Of a stretch of 64,000 nt of DNA, positions 23,613 to 35,888 are shown piece after piece. Both the position numbers and the translations under genes were made by a program. The notes beneath the pieces are model-generated. The model was not told the DNA's origin. It was given only the letters and a program-made list of their open reading frames with translations, and made no database searches. Position 1 is the stretch's first letter; each line of letters starts with the position of its first letter. Origin of the DNA: Muscardinus avellanarius (Eukaryota > Chordata > Mammalia > Rodentia > Gliridae). The stretch is from positions 63,753,058 to 63,817,057 of the forward strand of contig OY726560.1 of NCBI GenBank assembly GCA_963383645.1, written 5' to 3'.

Positions 23613-23845
23613 GGGCGCACACACACAAAATCCTTAGTGTCTACCTCCCGTAGCAGGAATGACCTCTCCACTAGTTTAAGCTGCTGTGCATTAAGTGATT
23701 TTGTTAAGGTCCTATCCCTATTTCTAATTACTTTTCACACTAAGGTAACATATAATAAAATTAGACACAAGTTCATTTCAAAGGTTAAATGATGTAGCTA
23801 AAGGTTTTGTGTATTTGTTTTGGGTTCTTTTTTTTTTTTTTTTGG

Positions 23846-24016
23846 TACTGGGGTTCCTGGAAACCTTTTGTTGGGCTACACTCCCAGACCTATTTTATAT
23901 TTTTATTTGGAAACAGGGTCTCTTAATCCAGCGAGGCTGGCTTTGAACCTGCATGATCCTCCTGTCTCTGCCTCCCAAGCGCGGGGATTACAAGCGTGCG
24001 CCACCACGCCCGGCCT
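23846..24016 (-). mobile_element. Variant-type CpG-rich B1-dID SINE
   Basis: Reverse copy of the GGGTTCCTGGAA variant: CpG retained in AAGCGCGGGGATTACAAGCG, ends CACCACGCCCGGC. Confidence 0.85.
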
Positions 24017-24072
24017 ATGGTTTTGTGTATTTGAATAGTAAAGTATGTGTTTATATATATTCTCCCTGATTT

Positions 24073-24075
<3 letters not shown>

Positions 24076-24121
<46 letters not shown>

Positions 24122-24165
24122 TCTCCCTGATTTTATATATATATGTAGTATGTCCCTCATATATA
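24076..24165. repeat. (CA)n flanked by duplicated TATATTCTCCCTGATTTTATA
   Basis: A ~40-bp CA run has the motif ATTCTCCCTGATTTTATA on each side (24059-24076 and 24119-24136), as if a local tandem unit expanded. An AT-rich tail follows to about 24190. Confidence 0.8.
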
Positions 24166-24446
24166 ACATAATGTATATATATAGTATATCCCTCATAGCA
24201 ACATATGTAATTGGGAGTACCCATACGCCCTTTATAGTTCAGTAGGGTATAGAAATATAGACTGAGGAAAGTTGAAAAAGAAGCTGAGATAGGAAATACC
24301 TGCTTATGTCCATACCTTCCCATCAAGGACCTAATGTGAGTGAATATAATCAGGCAAGAACCTAATATGAATGGTTATATACAGCATACATTCAACTCAA
24401 CATGGCATTTTATCTTTATCCTCACTCTAATAAAATACATTTCTCA

Positions 24447-24638
24447 AGCCGGGCGTGGTGGCGTGTGCTTGTAATCCCAGTACTTAGGAGGCTGAGACAG
24501 GAGGATTGCACAGGTTCAAAGCCAGCCTCAACAACTTAGTGAGACCCTGTTTCCAATAAAATACAAAAATAGTTCTGGGAGTGTACCCCAGAAGTAAAAA
24601 TCCCCTGGGTTCCAGCCCCAGTACCACAAAATTTAAAA
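24447..24638 (+). mobile_element. B1-dID SINE
   Basis: Forward dimer of intermediate type: variant linker and TGGGAGTGT start, but GGGTTCCAGCCCC in the right half. Confidence 0.85.
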
Positions 24639-24796
24639 ATTACATAACAAAATCTATTTCTTTTATCTTTCCTTTCATTGTTTAATGGCATTCCTATACA
24701 GCGTAGGTATCCAAAGATTCTGACACTACTAATCCTCTCACATTTTCTTCAAGTCTTGTTGAGCCCATCTTTTGGGTATGTTTGGCGAAGGGCAGT

Positions 24797-24968
24797 GAGT
24801 ACTGGGGATTGAACCTCGGGGTGTTCTACCTCCAAGCTACACCCCCAGCCCTATTTTTAAATTTTGAAATGGTCTCGCAGAGTTCCTGAGGCTGGCCTCA
24901 AATCTGTAATCCCTTTGTCTCAGCCTTTCAAGTGCTGGGATTACAGGCATATGCCACCATGCCCAGAT
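24797..24968 (-). mobile_element. B1-dID SINE
   Basis: Complete reverse dimer ending CCACCATGCCCAG. Confidence 0.85.
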
Positions 24969-25117
24969 CTGTTGAGTCTATCTTTAAAGCCTCTTTGAAG
25001 CTCCTCCCCTTTCTTCAGTCTCTTTGCCATAGTGGCCTTTTACGACCTGGTCCTGGGATTCCCAGGCTACACTTCAGCCATCCATAAGCTTATAAGGGCA
25101 GCATTGCAGTTGTGTTT

Positions 25118-25190
25118 GTGTTCCCAGGACAGAGCACAATACATGGTGCGTGGCATATAGGTTTTTAATAAAAGTTTTGAATTTACTTGA
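25118..25190 (+). mobile_element. Possible L2 3' end remnant
   Basis: CAGAGCACAATACATGGTGC then GTGGCATATAGG and AATAAAAG resembles the L2 tail. The remainder of 25190-26295 is unique DNA in which I recognise neither gene nor repeat; its short frames have no supporting splice or codon signal. Confidence 0.35.
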
Positions 25191-26297
25191 TTATATATAT
25201 TTGTGTGTGTGTATGTGTGTGTCCAGCTTTTTGAAAGAAACTTACTTGGAGCTGTTTGGAAACATACATCTAGACTACCATCTGAGTTAAACGTAGAGTG
25301 TAATACCATACCCTTCCTGTCCCAGATAATTTGAGAAAATTGCTTTTAAATAAATCATTATTCATTGATTTTTCTTTTTTGAAGGTGTTTCTCATATCCT
25401 TATCTCTATAGCAAATTGTTTGCCTTGAATATGTACTACTTTGTAGTATAAATGATTTAAGCTAAGTGTATCCAAGGAACAGTTTGAGCATTAAGAAAAC
25501 CTGACACTCAGTGGTTAAAAAGACACTAAACTTGCTTAATACCATACTTGTTGAGAGCCTCTCATATGCCAAGAAAAATGGCAGATAAGAGAAGCCATAT
25601 ATTTTCCAAAGACCCATGGAATGAAGGAAATGAATGGAAAAGCACACCATATAAAAAGTGGTGACTGCTTTGAGGAACAGTTAAGTGGCAGCCTCTGATC
25701 ATCACAGAAATGAGTTCACTAAAAGTACTGTCAGGTCTTGAAAACTGTAAGCTTTGTAGATGAGTTCCAGGCAAGAACAGAAGTTAAAAGTACAAAAGCC
25801 CCAGGACAAGAGCTAGAGGAACATCGTACAGGTTGATGGGGCCGATTGAGTTTAGGGGAGCAGAGTGATACGGGATGAAAGACGGGCCAGAATATGTGGG
25901 GCCATAAGATGGAGGTTATTTGGTCCTTTGATCCCATTAGCTGAGAAGATCTCAGAACTCAAGAATCGATTTGTCCTTAGGGCATTTAGCAATTTTGGAA
26001 GAAATAGCTATGAAGCTGAGCTATTGTGTCAGCAGTATCTTACAAAGTTGCCCAGAAAACAAAGCCCAGGATATGACCAAAACAGACTGAACCACTGCCC
26101 TAACATACTACCCATCAAAAAATAGTTTAGATGGAATCCAATGGAGCTGTCTCCTCATAGTAATGATTAGCTGGATAAACCAGCCCCGAATAGATTTGCC
26201 CCTAGGGAGGTACATGGAGTGTCACACTTGGTACCTAAATTAAGGTGTGGTCCCTGACTAGTAGTATCCTCAGGTGGCAACAATAATAAATCTGGCT

Positions 26298-26790
26298 AAA
26301 CCGGGCTTGGTGGCGCATGCTTGTAATCCCAGCATTTGGGAGGCTGAGACCAGAGGATCGCAGTTTGTGGACAGCCTCAGCTACTTAGGCTCTTTGCAAC
26401 TCAATGAGACCCTGCTTTGAAATAATGAAAAATAGAGCAGCGGGTGCGGCCAGGAGGTCGAATGCCCCTGGGTTCCATCCCCAGAATCCTACAAAAAATA
26501 AATCTGGCTATAAGAAAGTTATTTTTTCAAATCAAAGTCTATAATGCCTATTAGGGATAAAATTGTGTCATCTAGGCTAGGCGTGGTGGCACACCCTTGT
26601 GAACCCGGCACTTGGGAGGCTGAGACAGAAGGATCGCAGGTTTGTGGCCAGCCTCAGCTACTTAGGCCCTCTGCAATTTAGTGAAACCCTGTTTCAAAAT
26701 AAAGAATAAAAAAAAAAAATAGGTCTGGATGTCACTCAGAAGTAGAATGCCTGAGTTCAATCCCCAGTATCCCCAAGACAAGTATCCAAA
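26298..26790 (+). mobile_element. Two forward B1-dID SINEs
   Basis: Full dimers at about 26298-26508 and 26577-26775, separated by 65 bp of unique sequence. Confidence 0.85.
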
Positions 26791-27230
26791 AAGATGTATA
26801 GAAGTCCTGTCCTCCAGTACCTCAAAGTCACTGCAGATGTGGGCCCTTAATCCAAGATCATGTGTCCTAGGAATTGAGAAAGAGACACATGCATAAGGGG
26901 AGAACACCATGTGACACAGGCCAAGGAGTGGCAAGAATTACTGGTGGCCACCAGGAACTGGGAAAGGCAGAGGAGCCCTCACCACCACCCCCCTCCGAGA
27001 GGATGGATCAGCTGACATCGTGACCTTGGATATCCTCAGAGCCCGGTAAATTCTGGTATTTTAGCTGGGTATAATGGCTCATACCTGTAATCCCAGTTAC
27101 TCTGGAGTTTAAGGCAAGAGTTCTCTTGAGGCCAAGAGTACAGGGCTAGACTAGGCAACAACATGCCAAGACTCACTCTTAAATTAAAAAAATGTGTGGT
27201 GCTTTGTTATGGTGCCCTAAGAAGTTAGTA
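26790..27230. repeat. Ancient interspersed repeat split by a B1-like element
   Basis: Diverged phrases typical of an old mammalian repeat (AGTACCTCAAAGTCACTGCA, GAGAACACCATGTGACAC, then TGCTTTGTTATGGTGCCC) are split by an old forward B1-like unit at 27060-27190. I do not name the family. Confidence 0.45.
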
Positions 27231-27334
27231 CACACTATCTGCTTTTCTGGCTCTTCTGAATATACAGATTAAGTCTTGTACCTTTCCCATATATTTCTAA
27301 ATGTCTGTGTGTGGGGGTTTTTTTTGCTTTTTGT

Positions 27335-27885
27335 TTTGTTTGTAGTACTAGGGATGGAACCCAGGGGCTTTCTACCTCCAGGCTGCACTCCCAGACCTAT
27401 CATATTTTATTTGGAGACAGGGTCTCACTAAGTTTCTGAAAGCCTCACTAAGTAGCTGAGGCTGGATTTGAACCTGTGTGATCCGATGTCTCAAGCTTCC
27501 CAAGTACTGGGTTTACAACCATGCACCACCACCATGCCCAGCTCAAATGTATTGAGAAATATTTCATGACAGAGTGATGAAAATAACTCCCTCATTAGTT
27601 TTTTGTTGTTGTTGCTTGCTTTGGTGTTAATTCCTCTCCCCCACCCCCAGGGTATTGAGCCCAGGACCCCCAACCTTTTTTTTTTTTTTTTCCTGGTACT
27701 AGGAATTGAACCCAGGAGATTCTACCTCCAAGCTATATCCCCAAGCTCTATTTTATTCTGAATTTTGAAACAGGATCTCACTAAGTAGCTGATGTTGTCC
27801 ACGAACCACAATCCTCCTATTGAAATAGCCTCCCTAATGCTTGTATTACAAGCCTGTGCCACCATGCCCAGCTTTGTCACTTTTT
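27335..27885 (-). mobile_element. Two reverse B1-dID SINEs
   Basis: 27335-27545 (variant type) and 27690-27885, separated by unique sequence with a short poly-T run. Confidence 0.82.
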
Positions 27886-28032
27886 TTTTTATAAAGATTT
27901 CATCTCATTTACTGCCATTCTCTATTTTTCTTATCTGGTCTTTTTGTTTGGTTTTTTTTACTCAAGCAAAATATTAGCTCTCCCTCCTATTCAATATTGT
28001 ATTTGAGCTCTTGTTTTACATCTTTTTTGGTG

Positions 28033-28320
28033 TGGGGACTACTGGGGTTCCTGGAACCCCTTCTACCTCTGGGCTACACTCCAGGCCGTATATATTTTTT
28101 TATTTATTTTATTTATTTATTTATTTTTAATTTGGAAACAGGCTGGCTTCGAACCTGCGTGATCCTCCTGTCTCCGCCTCCCAAGTGCAGGAGGATTACA
28201 AGCGTGCACCACCATGCCCAGCTAGTGAGACCATTTCAAAATAAAAAGGTCAGGGGTGGGGGTGTAGCTCAGAGATGGAATACCTCCGGGTTCGATCTCC
28301 AGTAGCACAAAAAATAAACA
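28033..28320. mobile_element. Reverse variant SINE followed by forward SINE right half
   Basis: A reverse variant element (28033-28223, GGGGTTCCTGGAACCCC) abuts a forward linker plus ID half (28224-28312). Confidence 0.8.
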
Positions 28321-28374
28321 AACATTGCAACACTTAACTTGCTGTAAAAATTTGCTATTACTTAGGCCACCTTC

Positions 28375-28985
28375 CTATAAATATAACTTTATCCAAGAAG
28401 GGGGACACAACTGATTTGTAGGTTCCATACGGTCATTTCTTTGATTTCTATCTGAGAAGATTAGTTCCACATATTTGTTTTGAATTTTTGTGCCTTTTGA
28501 AACATACGCATTCCAGTGTAAGGGAAACTGCGAGTGAATGAGAGGTGAGTGGCGGCTATGGAGGTGCACCCTCTGCTCGCTCTGTAGGAGAACCTGTGAG
28601 TCGGCCATAGGCCTCCAGCTGCACAGGATCTGCCTCAGAATGAGATCCCAGGTCCCCAGCCAGTGACAGCCTGGTGGGAGCCCGGCCACTTTGCCCAGGG
28701 GGCAATCTTTGCTCCTGATTTCCCCTGTGGGTTGGTAAAATCTGGATAGATCTGCGTCTGTCCAAAGCTCTACCTGCACAAGCTGGCTTTCCCCTCTCTC
28801 TTCACTGTTTTCAAATCTGCTTAGCGATTTGGTTTTCCCAGCTCAGTCCTCTTACCTTCCCCTGATTTACCTTACCAGCAATGCTCTTTCCCTCCTAATG
28901 TCAGTGTCTGTCTCCTAAGCATCCCAAATCAGCATGGTCAGCCCTGGGCATGGTATAAGAGGAAGGCAGTTAAGATGAGGTTTTG
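28375..28985. other. Unique stretch with an unidentified 134-codon frame
   Basis: No repeat recognised. The minus strand is open for 134 codons at 28375-28779, longer than other non-L1 frames in unique DNA here. I recognise no domain, and the start codon, splice context and codon pattern give no support. It may be an old retrocopy or chance. Confidence 0.25.
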
Positions 28986-29190
28986 AAGCCGGCTGTGGTG
29001 GCGCACACTTGTAATCCCAGCATTTGGGAGGCTGAGACAGGAGGATCCAGGTTCGTGGCCAGCCTCAGCTATTTACTGAGGCCCTTTGCAACTCAGTGAT
29101 ACTGTTTCAAAATAAAGAATAAAAAATAGGGTTGGGGCTGGGGCTGTAGCTATAGAATACCCCTGGGTTCCAACCCCAATACCAAAAAAA
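28986..29190 (+). mobile_element. B1-dID SINE
   Basis: Full forward dimer with an A tail. Confidence 0.88.
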
Positions 29191-29454
29191 AAAAAAAAAT
29201 GAGGTTTTGAGACCCTTTTACTCACTGTCTCCTTGATACAGATTCCATCCCTGGTGGCTTATGGGGTATGGACAGTCCCTGCCACCATTGTTATGGGGCC
29301 TCATTAAAACACCCACTAGTGGTGACTTGGAAAAATGCTCCATTAGTGGGGGCTCCCTTTGACAGTAGGGTAGTTCAAGCATGCTAGGTAAGCACTGTAC
29401 CACTGAGCTACACTCCAGCCCTGTTCAAACCTTTAAAAAAAAGGGAAAAGTGAG

Positions 29455-29850
29455 CTGGGCATGGTGGCGCATGCTTATAATCCCCGCGCTTGGGAGGTGA
29501 AGACAAGAGGATCTTGCAGGTTCGAAGACAGCCTTGCTGCCTTAAGAGACCTAGTTTCCAAATAAAAATATAAAAAATAGATGTCTGGGAGTGTAGCCCA
29601 GAGGTAGAAGGGTTTCCAGGAACCCCAGTACCACCAAAAAAAGAAGAAAAATAGGGAAAAGTGAATGCAAAGACAACAGAATTGGCTTTGTGTGTGTGGC
29701 CTACCTATGGGCAATACTCCCAGACCTGTTTTTATATTAGGTCTCATTAAGGGTCTAAGTAGCTGAGGCTGACTTCAGACCAGCTCGATCCTCCTGTCTC
29801 AACCTCCCAAGTACTGGGATTACAAGCATTTGCCACCATGCCCAGCTCAG
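29455..29850. mobile_element. Forward variant SINE then reverse partial SINE
   Basis: 29455-29645 is a forward variant-type element (CTTCCAGGAACCCC analogue). 29698-29850 is a reverse unit lacking most of its ID half. Confidence 0.8.
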
Positions 29851-29918
29851 AATTGGCTTTTTAATAAAGTGTTTTTAAAACCCTGCCTTAATTTGCTCCA
29901 ACTGTTGTAACAAAGTAC

Positions 29919-30592
29919 TGAGGAGTTAGGTATTGAGTAGGCAGGGAATGGAACTCCTTGGAGATAAAAGTTAAAACAAAATCAAGAACCCCCTAGGAAG
30001 GAAAATGGTTATGTATTGTTCATTAAGTATGAACACGGGCAATTAAATGCAAACAAATAAAGCCAAGATGTCAAGAACCAAAAATCTATGTGTACCAACC
30101 ATAGTCCCAGGGATTGTTGCCATGGCTAGGCTAGGGAGCAAACATACAGAGCAAACAGTCTCATGACTTTGGGGAGTTAACAGCCATAGATGATAAATTA
30201 AGTCAAGACACAATATGAAAAGTGGACTTTCTCCAATGGTTAAAGTCTGCACAGAGGGTCTTCAAGCATATATAAAGCCCTACGCTCAGCACCAAAATCA
30301 GCTACTCTCTTGGGAACCCTCCCCTACATGGGAACTTTAATGTTGCTACTCTGGTGGATAGAGTGGACTTTGGGAACAGCCATGTGCAATTGATGGTGCT
30401 TGGCCCGGGCTACACTCAGGCAGTGCCAAGAAGGGCCCGCTGGACACCAGAGTTGGTGAGGCCCTTAGGGCAACCTACCTTCTCTGTTCACTCATTCTTT
30501 TAGAATAAATGTTCTACTTCCACTTTCCTGGTGTCTGGCTTTTATTCTTTGATTCCATAAGGCAAGGTTTAAAACAAACAAACCTGGTATCA
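29919..30592 (+). mobile_element. Probable solo LTR inside an ancient repeat
   Basis: The block begins TGAGGAG and ends GTATCA (TG...CA), is flanked by GTAC/GTAT, and has a TATATAAAG box (about 30268) and an AGAATAAATG poly(A) signal (about 30500) in LTR order. It splits an older repeat: CTGTTGTAACAAAGTAC on the left resumes as AATGTCTCACAATTCTGGAG on the right. There is no internal retroviral sequence. The family is not identified. Confidence 0.55.
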
Positions 30593-30669
30593 GTATTAAA
30601 CAATAAAAATAAATGTCTCACAATTCTGGAGACTGGAAGTCCAAGATCAATGTGTTTGCAAGTTTTGGT

Positions 30670-31167
30670 GTGTGTGTATGTGTGTGTGTGCTGGGGATGG
30701 GACCCAGGGGCATTACACCTCCAAGCTATTTGAGTCTACAGATAGACCCTGTTTTTATTTATTTATTTGTTTGTTTATTCATTTTTGCAGTACTGGGGAT
30801 GGAACCCAGGGGCATTCTACCTCCAAGCAACACCTCCAGCCCTATTTTTTATTCTTTATTTTGAAACAGGGTCTCACTGAGTTGCAAAGGGCCTCACTAA
30901 GTAGTAGCTGAGGCTGTCCATAAGCTGCAATCCTCTTGTCTCAGCCTCCCAAATGCTGGGATTATAAGAGTGCACCACCAGCCCGGCTGTTTTTATTTTG
31001 AAATAGGATCTCATTGAGTGGCTGAGGGTCCAAGTTGCTGAGGCTAGTCTCGTACCTGCAATAGTCGTCTCGGCCTCCTAAGTACTGGAATTGCAGGCAT
31101 GCACCACTGAGCATCAGATTTCATTGGAGGCCTTTTAGGCACCTGCCATATTGCTGTGTGCTCATGG

Positions 31168-31204
<37 letters not shown>

Positions 31205-31400
31205 GTACTGGGGATGGAATCCAGGGGCATTCTGCCTCCAAGCTACATCCCCAGCCCTAATTTTTATTCTTTATTTTAAAACAGGGTCTCACTGAGTTGA
31301 AAAGGACCTCACTAAGTAGTTGAAGCTGGCCACAAACCTGGATACTCCAGTCTCAACCTCCCAAATGCTGAGATTACAAGCAGGCCACCATGCCTGGCTC
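30670..31400 (-). mobile_element. Cluster of reverse SINEs
   Basis: ID half 30686-30740, full dimer 30788-30988, B1 half 30990-31112, and dimer 31166-31400 with a 37-nt poly-T. Confidence 0.82.
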
Positions 31401-31479
31401 TGGCAGAAACCTCTTTGGTAGGTGCCAAAGGAAGGCCTGTCTCCTGCTGTAGAAGAATAGGAAAAGTGGAAGACCAGGC

Positions 31480-31730
31480 TAAGGGGTAGCTCAGTGGTAG
31501 AATGTGTCTTTGTTTTTTAGTGTTGTTTTTGTACTGGGGATTAAACTCGGGGGCATTCTACCTCTGAGCTGTACTCTAGTCCTTTTTAATTTTATTTTTC
31601 TTATGTGGAAATGGTCTGCTAAGTTGCTAAAGCTGGCCTTGAACCTGGATCTTTCTGTCTCAGCTTCCCCAAAACTAGAATATGTTTTTAGTACATGCAA
31701 AGCCTTGTATTTAGTCCCCAGCAGCAAAAC
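31480..31730. mobile_element. Forward ID element split by reverse SINE
   Basis: The forward start GGGGTAGCTCAGTGGTAGAA (31484-31503) is separated by a reverse dimer (31530-31678) from its own end (GTACATGCAAAGCCTTG... CCCCAGCA, 31690-31726). Confidence 0.6.
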
Positions 31731-31739
31731 AAAAATAAA

Positions 31740-31960
31740 AATAAAGACAATAATCTGAAGGCAAAAGTCAGAATTTGAAAGCGTTTTGAGCTTCAAAGAT
31801 GTCCTGTTATGTTAAGGTCAGTTCCCAGATTGGGGAAACTGGAGACCCTGGTACATGCAGTGGAGTCACCTGGGTGTATGGCTCCAAAGACTGTGATTCC
31901 CTTGACCCCCTGAAGGCCCAAGAGCTTGTGAATGTGGCTCACTCCTACCTGTTGAGGGCA
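31740..31960 (+). other. Unidentified ~200-bp stretch open in one frame
   Basis: Between a SINE and an L1 3' part, 31799-31980 is open and not low-complexity. The frame continues into clear L1 sequence, so it is not a gene as it stands. It could be an old retrocopy fragment. I do not recognise it. Confidence 0.25.
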
Positions 31961-31964
31961 TTAG

Positions 31965-32670
31965 AGTACCCTCCACTGGATTGCAAATTAGTGCAAGCAC
32001 TTTGGAAAACATTGTGGAGGATCCTCAGAGGAATGGAAATGAACCTATCATATGACCCAGCAATACCACTCTTGGGTATCTACCCAAAGGAATAGAAACC
32101 AGACCACCATAGTAATGCATGCATATCTATGTTTACAGCCATACAATTCACAATTGCCAAACTACGGAACCAACGGAGATGTCCATCAACACTTGAATGT
32201 ATTACAAAATGATGGGATATGTACACAATAGAATTCTACTCATCCATAAAGAAGAACAAAAATATGTCATTTGCAGGGAAATGGATGGAACTGGAGATCA
32301 CTATGCTAAGTGAGATGGGTCAGTCACAAAAAGTGAAAGGTCAGATGTTCTCCCTCATATGCAGAAGCGAGGGAGAAACTGAGATAGGAGGGGCCCAAAG
32401 GAGGAGAAACCTTAGTTGAGGGAAGAAGGGGACCTGACTGAGGGAGATGAGAGCGGGGAAGAGGGAAGCACCTCAATGGACATGCTGTACACACACAAAC
32501 TTACCAAAGGCAATCACTGCTGAGCACAGGAGGAGAGACAGGAGAGGGAACCGCGTGGGAATGGGGGAGGGCTCAGTGAGTGCTGTGTGCGTGTATGCCT
32601 CTACCACCCTGAACTTCAACAAGATGTATGGTTATTCAATGTGCCAACAAATTTAAAAAAAAATAAAGAA
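31965..32670 (+). mobile_element. L1 3' part (ORF2 end plus 3' UTR)
   Basis: The ORF2 C-terminal landmarks are clear: AACATTGTGGAGGATCCTCA, CCCAGCAATACCACTCTTGG, then ACAATAGAATTCTACTCATC. A G-rich 3' UTR follows and the element ends in an A-rich tail at 32652-32670. It is 5' truncated. Confidence 0.9.
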
Positions 32671-32757
32671 TATCCTCCCTTATGAAAAGGTCTATCAGGG
32701 ATCTGCGTCATGATCTGCCCTTACCTGTTCTAGCTGTCAGGTCTATGTAGAGGTTTA

Positions 32758-33000
32758 TTTCTTTTCTTTTCTTCCTTTCTTTCCTTCTTTCTTTCTTTTT
32801 TGGTATTGGGGATTGAACCTAGGGGCATTCTTTGAGCTACATCCCCAGCCCTATTTTTCATTTTTATTTTGAAACAGTCTCACTAGGTTGATGAGAGCAA
32901 GTCTCACTACTTGCTGAGGCTGTCCTTGAACCTATGATCCTCCTGTCTCAGCCTTCCAGGTACTGGGATTATAGGCATGCACCATCACACCTGACTATGC
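32758..33000 (-). mobile_element. B1-dID SINE with (CTTT)n tail
   Basis: Reverse dimer preceded by CTTT/CCTT repeats. 33000-33480 is unique with no recognised feature. Confidence 0.82.
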
Positions 33001-33484
33001 ATGAATTTAAATCATAGAATAAATCACCTGGGACACACTAGCCTAGTAATGGAGGAAAATAACTACACTTCCAGACTACCTGCACTAATTATTCCAGCAG
33101 GCACCTGCAGGACCTGGAAGAGTGCCCATGAAACTGGATTTTGTCAATGTTTAAGCAAGGGGGCTGGTGCAGAAGACTGATAAGGGAGAGGTTATTGGCC
33201 TGGGAACATTCTCTTGGCATATAGGATTTAACGTCCTAGCAAACAGTCCAGGGCATAGTGTAAACTTCTAAGGTAGATTCTAGAAGACGGGGGGAAAAAA
33301 ACTGCCCACAGTTAGCCAAGGTGAATACATGAATTGCCATAGTAGAGGATGGAAAAAAAAAAAAAAAGGCACACAGAACTGGGTGTGCTGGAGTGAATGT
33401 GATGGGAGGTCTGAGGATTCCCCAGAGATGGTGTTCCACGAGAGGGCGCACAGGATTGCTGATCCACAAGGTAAAATGCTGGTG

Positions 33485-33675
33485 GGGGCGGAGTGTGGTG
33501 GCACTGGTGATGTAATCTCAGTATTTGGGAGGCTGAGATGGGAAGATGGCAGGTTTGAGGACAGCCTTGGCAACTTAGCAAGGCTCTTGGCAACTTAACG
33601 AGACACTGTTTCCAAATAAAAAATAAAATCAAGCTGGAGTGTAGCTCAGAGGCAGAATGTCCCTGGCTCAATCCC

Positions 33676-33678
<3 letters not shown>
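33485..33678 (+). mobile_element. B1-dID SINE
   Basis: Forward dimer whose end CCCCAGCA passes without a break into the following CA tract. Confidence 0.85.

Positions 33679-33731
<53 letters not shown>
33679..33731. repeat. (CA)n microsatellite at SINE tail
   Basis: About 26 CA units starting exactly at the SINE end. 33732-34240 is unique sequence in which I see nothing. Confidence 0.95.
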
Positions 33732-33733
<2 letters not shown>

Positions 33734-34247
33734 TGGTAGTGGGCTGGCACTGGGATCACTAAGTCCCATGGTGGCTGTTCTCTACAGCCAAGAGTGGTAG
33801 TAAGAGAGGCTGTCACAAAACTTGAGGCACTGCTGTGCAAAGATGGGTGTCATCCTCCAGAATGTGGTGTGTGCACGTGAGTCAGAGCCCTCTAAATGGG
33901 GTACTGTCTCTAACAGGAAGAATACACGGGTCCTGGGACAACTCTCAGCCCAAGGGGTTGGACTCATGTCAGAGGACAGAACAAGAGTCCCACTGAATTC
34001 AAGTTATTGCTACTGTCTTTGCACTTTTCTTTTTGTCCAGGGATAAGCTAGTAAGAAAGTCATTTTGTCAGGGATAATTGACTCTGATTTTAACCTCAGG
34101 GATCTAGAATAGACTACTCAAGGCAATCTTTTATAGATCTAGACAAAAAGAACACCATAATTTTTTAAAGTAAGCTTTTTTCAAAGAAGCAACGATAAAG
34201 TTCTGTGGTGATACCGCCTAAACCATGAGTAGCAGAAAAGAAAAAAT

Positions 34248-34957
34248 TTTATAGTACTAGGAATGGAATTCAGGTGCATTCTACTTCCAAACTATACCTC
34301 CAACCCTATTTTATTTTATTTTAATTATTTTATTTTGGTGGTACTGGGGTGGAACCGAAGGGCTTTCTACCTCCAGGCTATACTCCCAGACCTATTTTAT
34401 ATTTTATTTGGAAACAGGATCTCACTAAGTTGCTGAGAGCCTCACTAAGTAGCTGAGGCTGGCTTTAAACCTGTGTGATCCTCCTGTCTCAGCCTCCCAA
34501 GCATGGGGATTACAAGCGTGCACCACCACGCCCGGCCTTATTTTATTTTTATTTTTGTGACACTAGGAATTGAGCCCAGAAGCATTCTACCTCCGAGCTA
34601 CACCCCCAGCCATATTTTTATTTTTATTTTGAAACAGGATCTCTCTCAGTTGAAGCAATTCTCACTACTTGTTGAGGCTGTTCTTGAACTTGCAATCCTC
34701 CTGTCTCAAGCCTCCCAAGTACTGGGTTTATAGGCCTGCACCACCACACCTAGCAGAAAACAATTTTTTTTTGTGTGTGTGGTACTGGGGTTCCTAGAAG
34801 CCCGTCTACCTTAGGGCAACACTCCCAGACCTATTTTAGATTTTTTATTTGGGAACAGGGGCTCTTAAGCCAGCGCGGCTGGCTTGGAACCTGCGCGATC
34901 CCCCTGTCTCCGGCTCCCGAGCGTGGGGATTACAAGCGTGTGCCACCACACCCAGCC
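34248..34957 (-). mobile_element. Four reverse SINE units
   Basis: ID half 34248-34310, dimers 34337-34540 and 34555-34756, and a variant-type CpG-rich dimer 34771-34957. Confidence 0.85.
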
Positions 34958-35129
34958 GAAAAGAATTTTTGAACAATACCTTCTTGTAGTACTTGGAAGA
35001 ATTGAGTGTGGGTACATATAACTAAACAGGGACAAAAATAAATATGCCTGGAAATTTAAAACAATTTATTTCAAACTTGAAGTAATGTTTTCCTTTTTCC
35101 TTTGGTTCCTTTCCTTTCTTCTTTTCTTT

Positions 35130-35208
35130 CTTTTTGTACTGGGTATTGTGTCAAGGGACATTTTATCTCTGAGCTATACCCCCCAGCCCTAGCCTTGTTC
35201 CATTCTAT

Positions 35209-35243
<35 letters not shown>

Positions 35244-35360
35244 TTTTAATTTGAAACGGTCTCTCTAAATTGCTTATTCTGGTCTCCAACCCGTGATCCT
35301 TCTGTCTCAGCCTCCTACATACTAGTATCATAGGAGTGCACTATCACACTCGCCTTTCCT
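35130..35360 (-). mobile_element. B1-dID SINE with (ATTT)n linker expansion
   Basis: Reverse dimer. The A-rich linker between halves has expanded to about ten ATTT units on the + strand (35206-35246). 35400-35830 is unique, apart from a possible L2 tail near 35440. Confidence 0.8.
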
Positions 35361-35842
35361 TCTCTCTTTCTTTTCTGCTTTCTCTCTCCTCTTTCTCTTT
35401 CTTTACCCTTAGTTTCAGGCATATTACCTGCTCCAAACCAAGAATTCAGCATGTGTTTGTTAAATGATTAAACCAAGAGTTCTAACCCTTAGGTTCAAAT
35501 ATAGAATTTTCCACTTATTCTCATAAACACTGATACTTGTGAAATTACATCTATAGTTCAGATTTTACATGGCCAATGCGTTTTCTGTATTCACAAAGTT
35601 GAAAAGAGACTTTGATGAGCTCATATATGCCACCCAGAAACAGAGAGCAAGAAGACACTGTTTCCTATCTCTGTCTCCTTAGGAAAAAGTTATGGCTTTG
35701 TTCAATAGAATCTTGCTGAGTACTTTACCACTGTACTCAATCTTTCTGCAGTAACAGTGAGAATGAGGCCAGAACTTACACTTTGGGGAAATAATGCTGT
35801 CCCAGCTGATTACAGTGCAGTCAGGCTCAAGGACAACTTTTT

Positions 35843-35849
<7 letters not shown>

Positions 35850-35888
<39 letters not shown>

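Noticed and set aside
31799..32095. Possible small gene with a plausible protein
   Set aside because: The second half is translated L1 ORF2 3' sequence, so the frame is a chimera of unrelated DNA.
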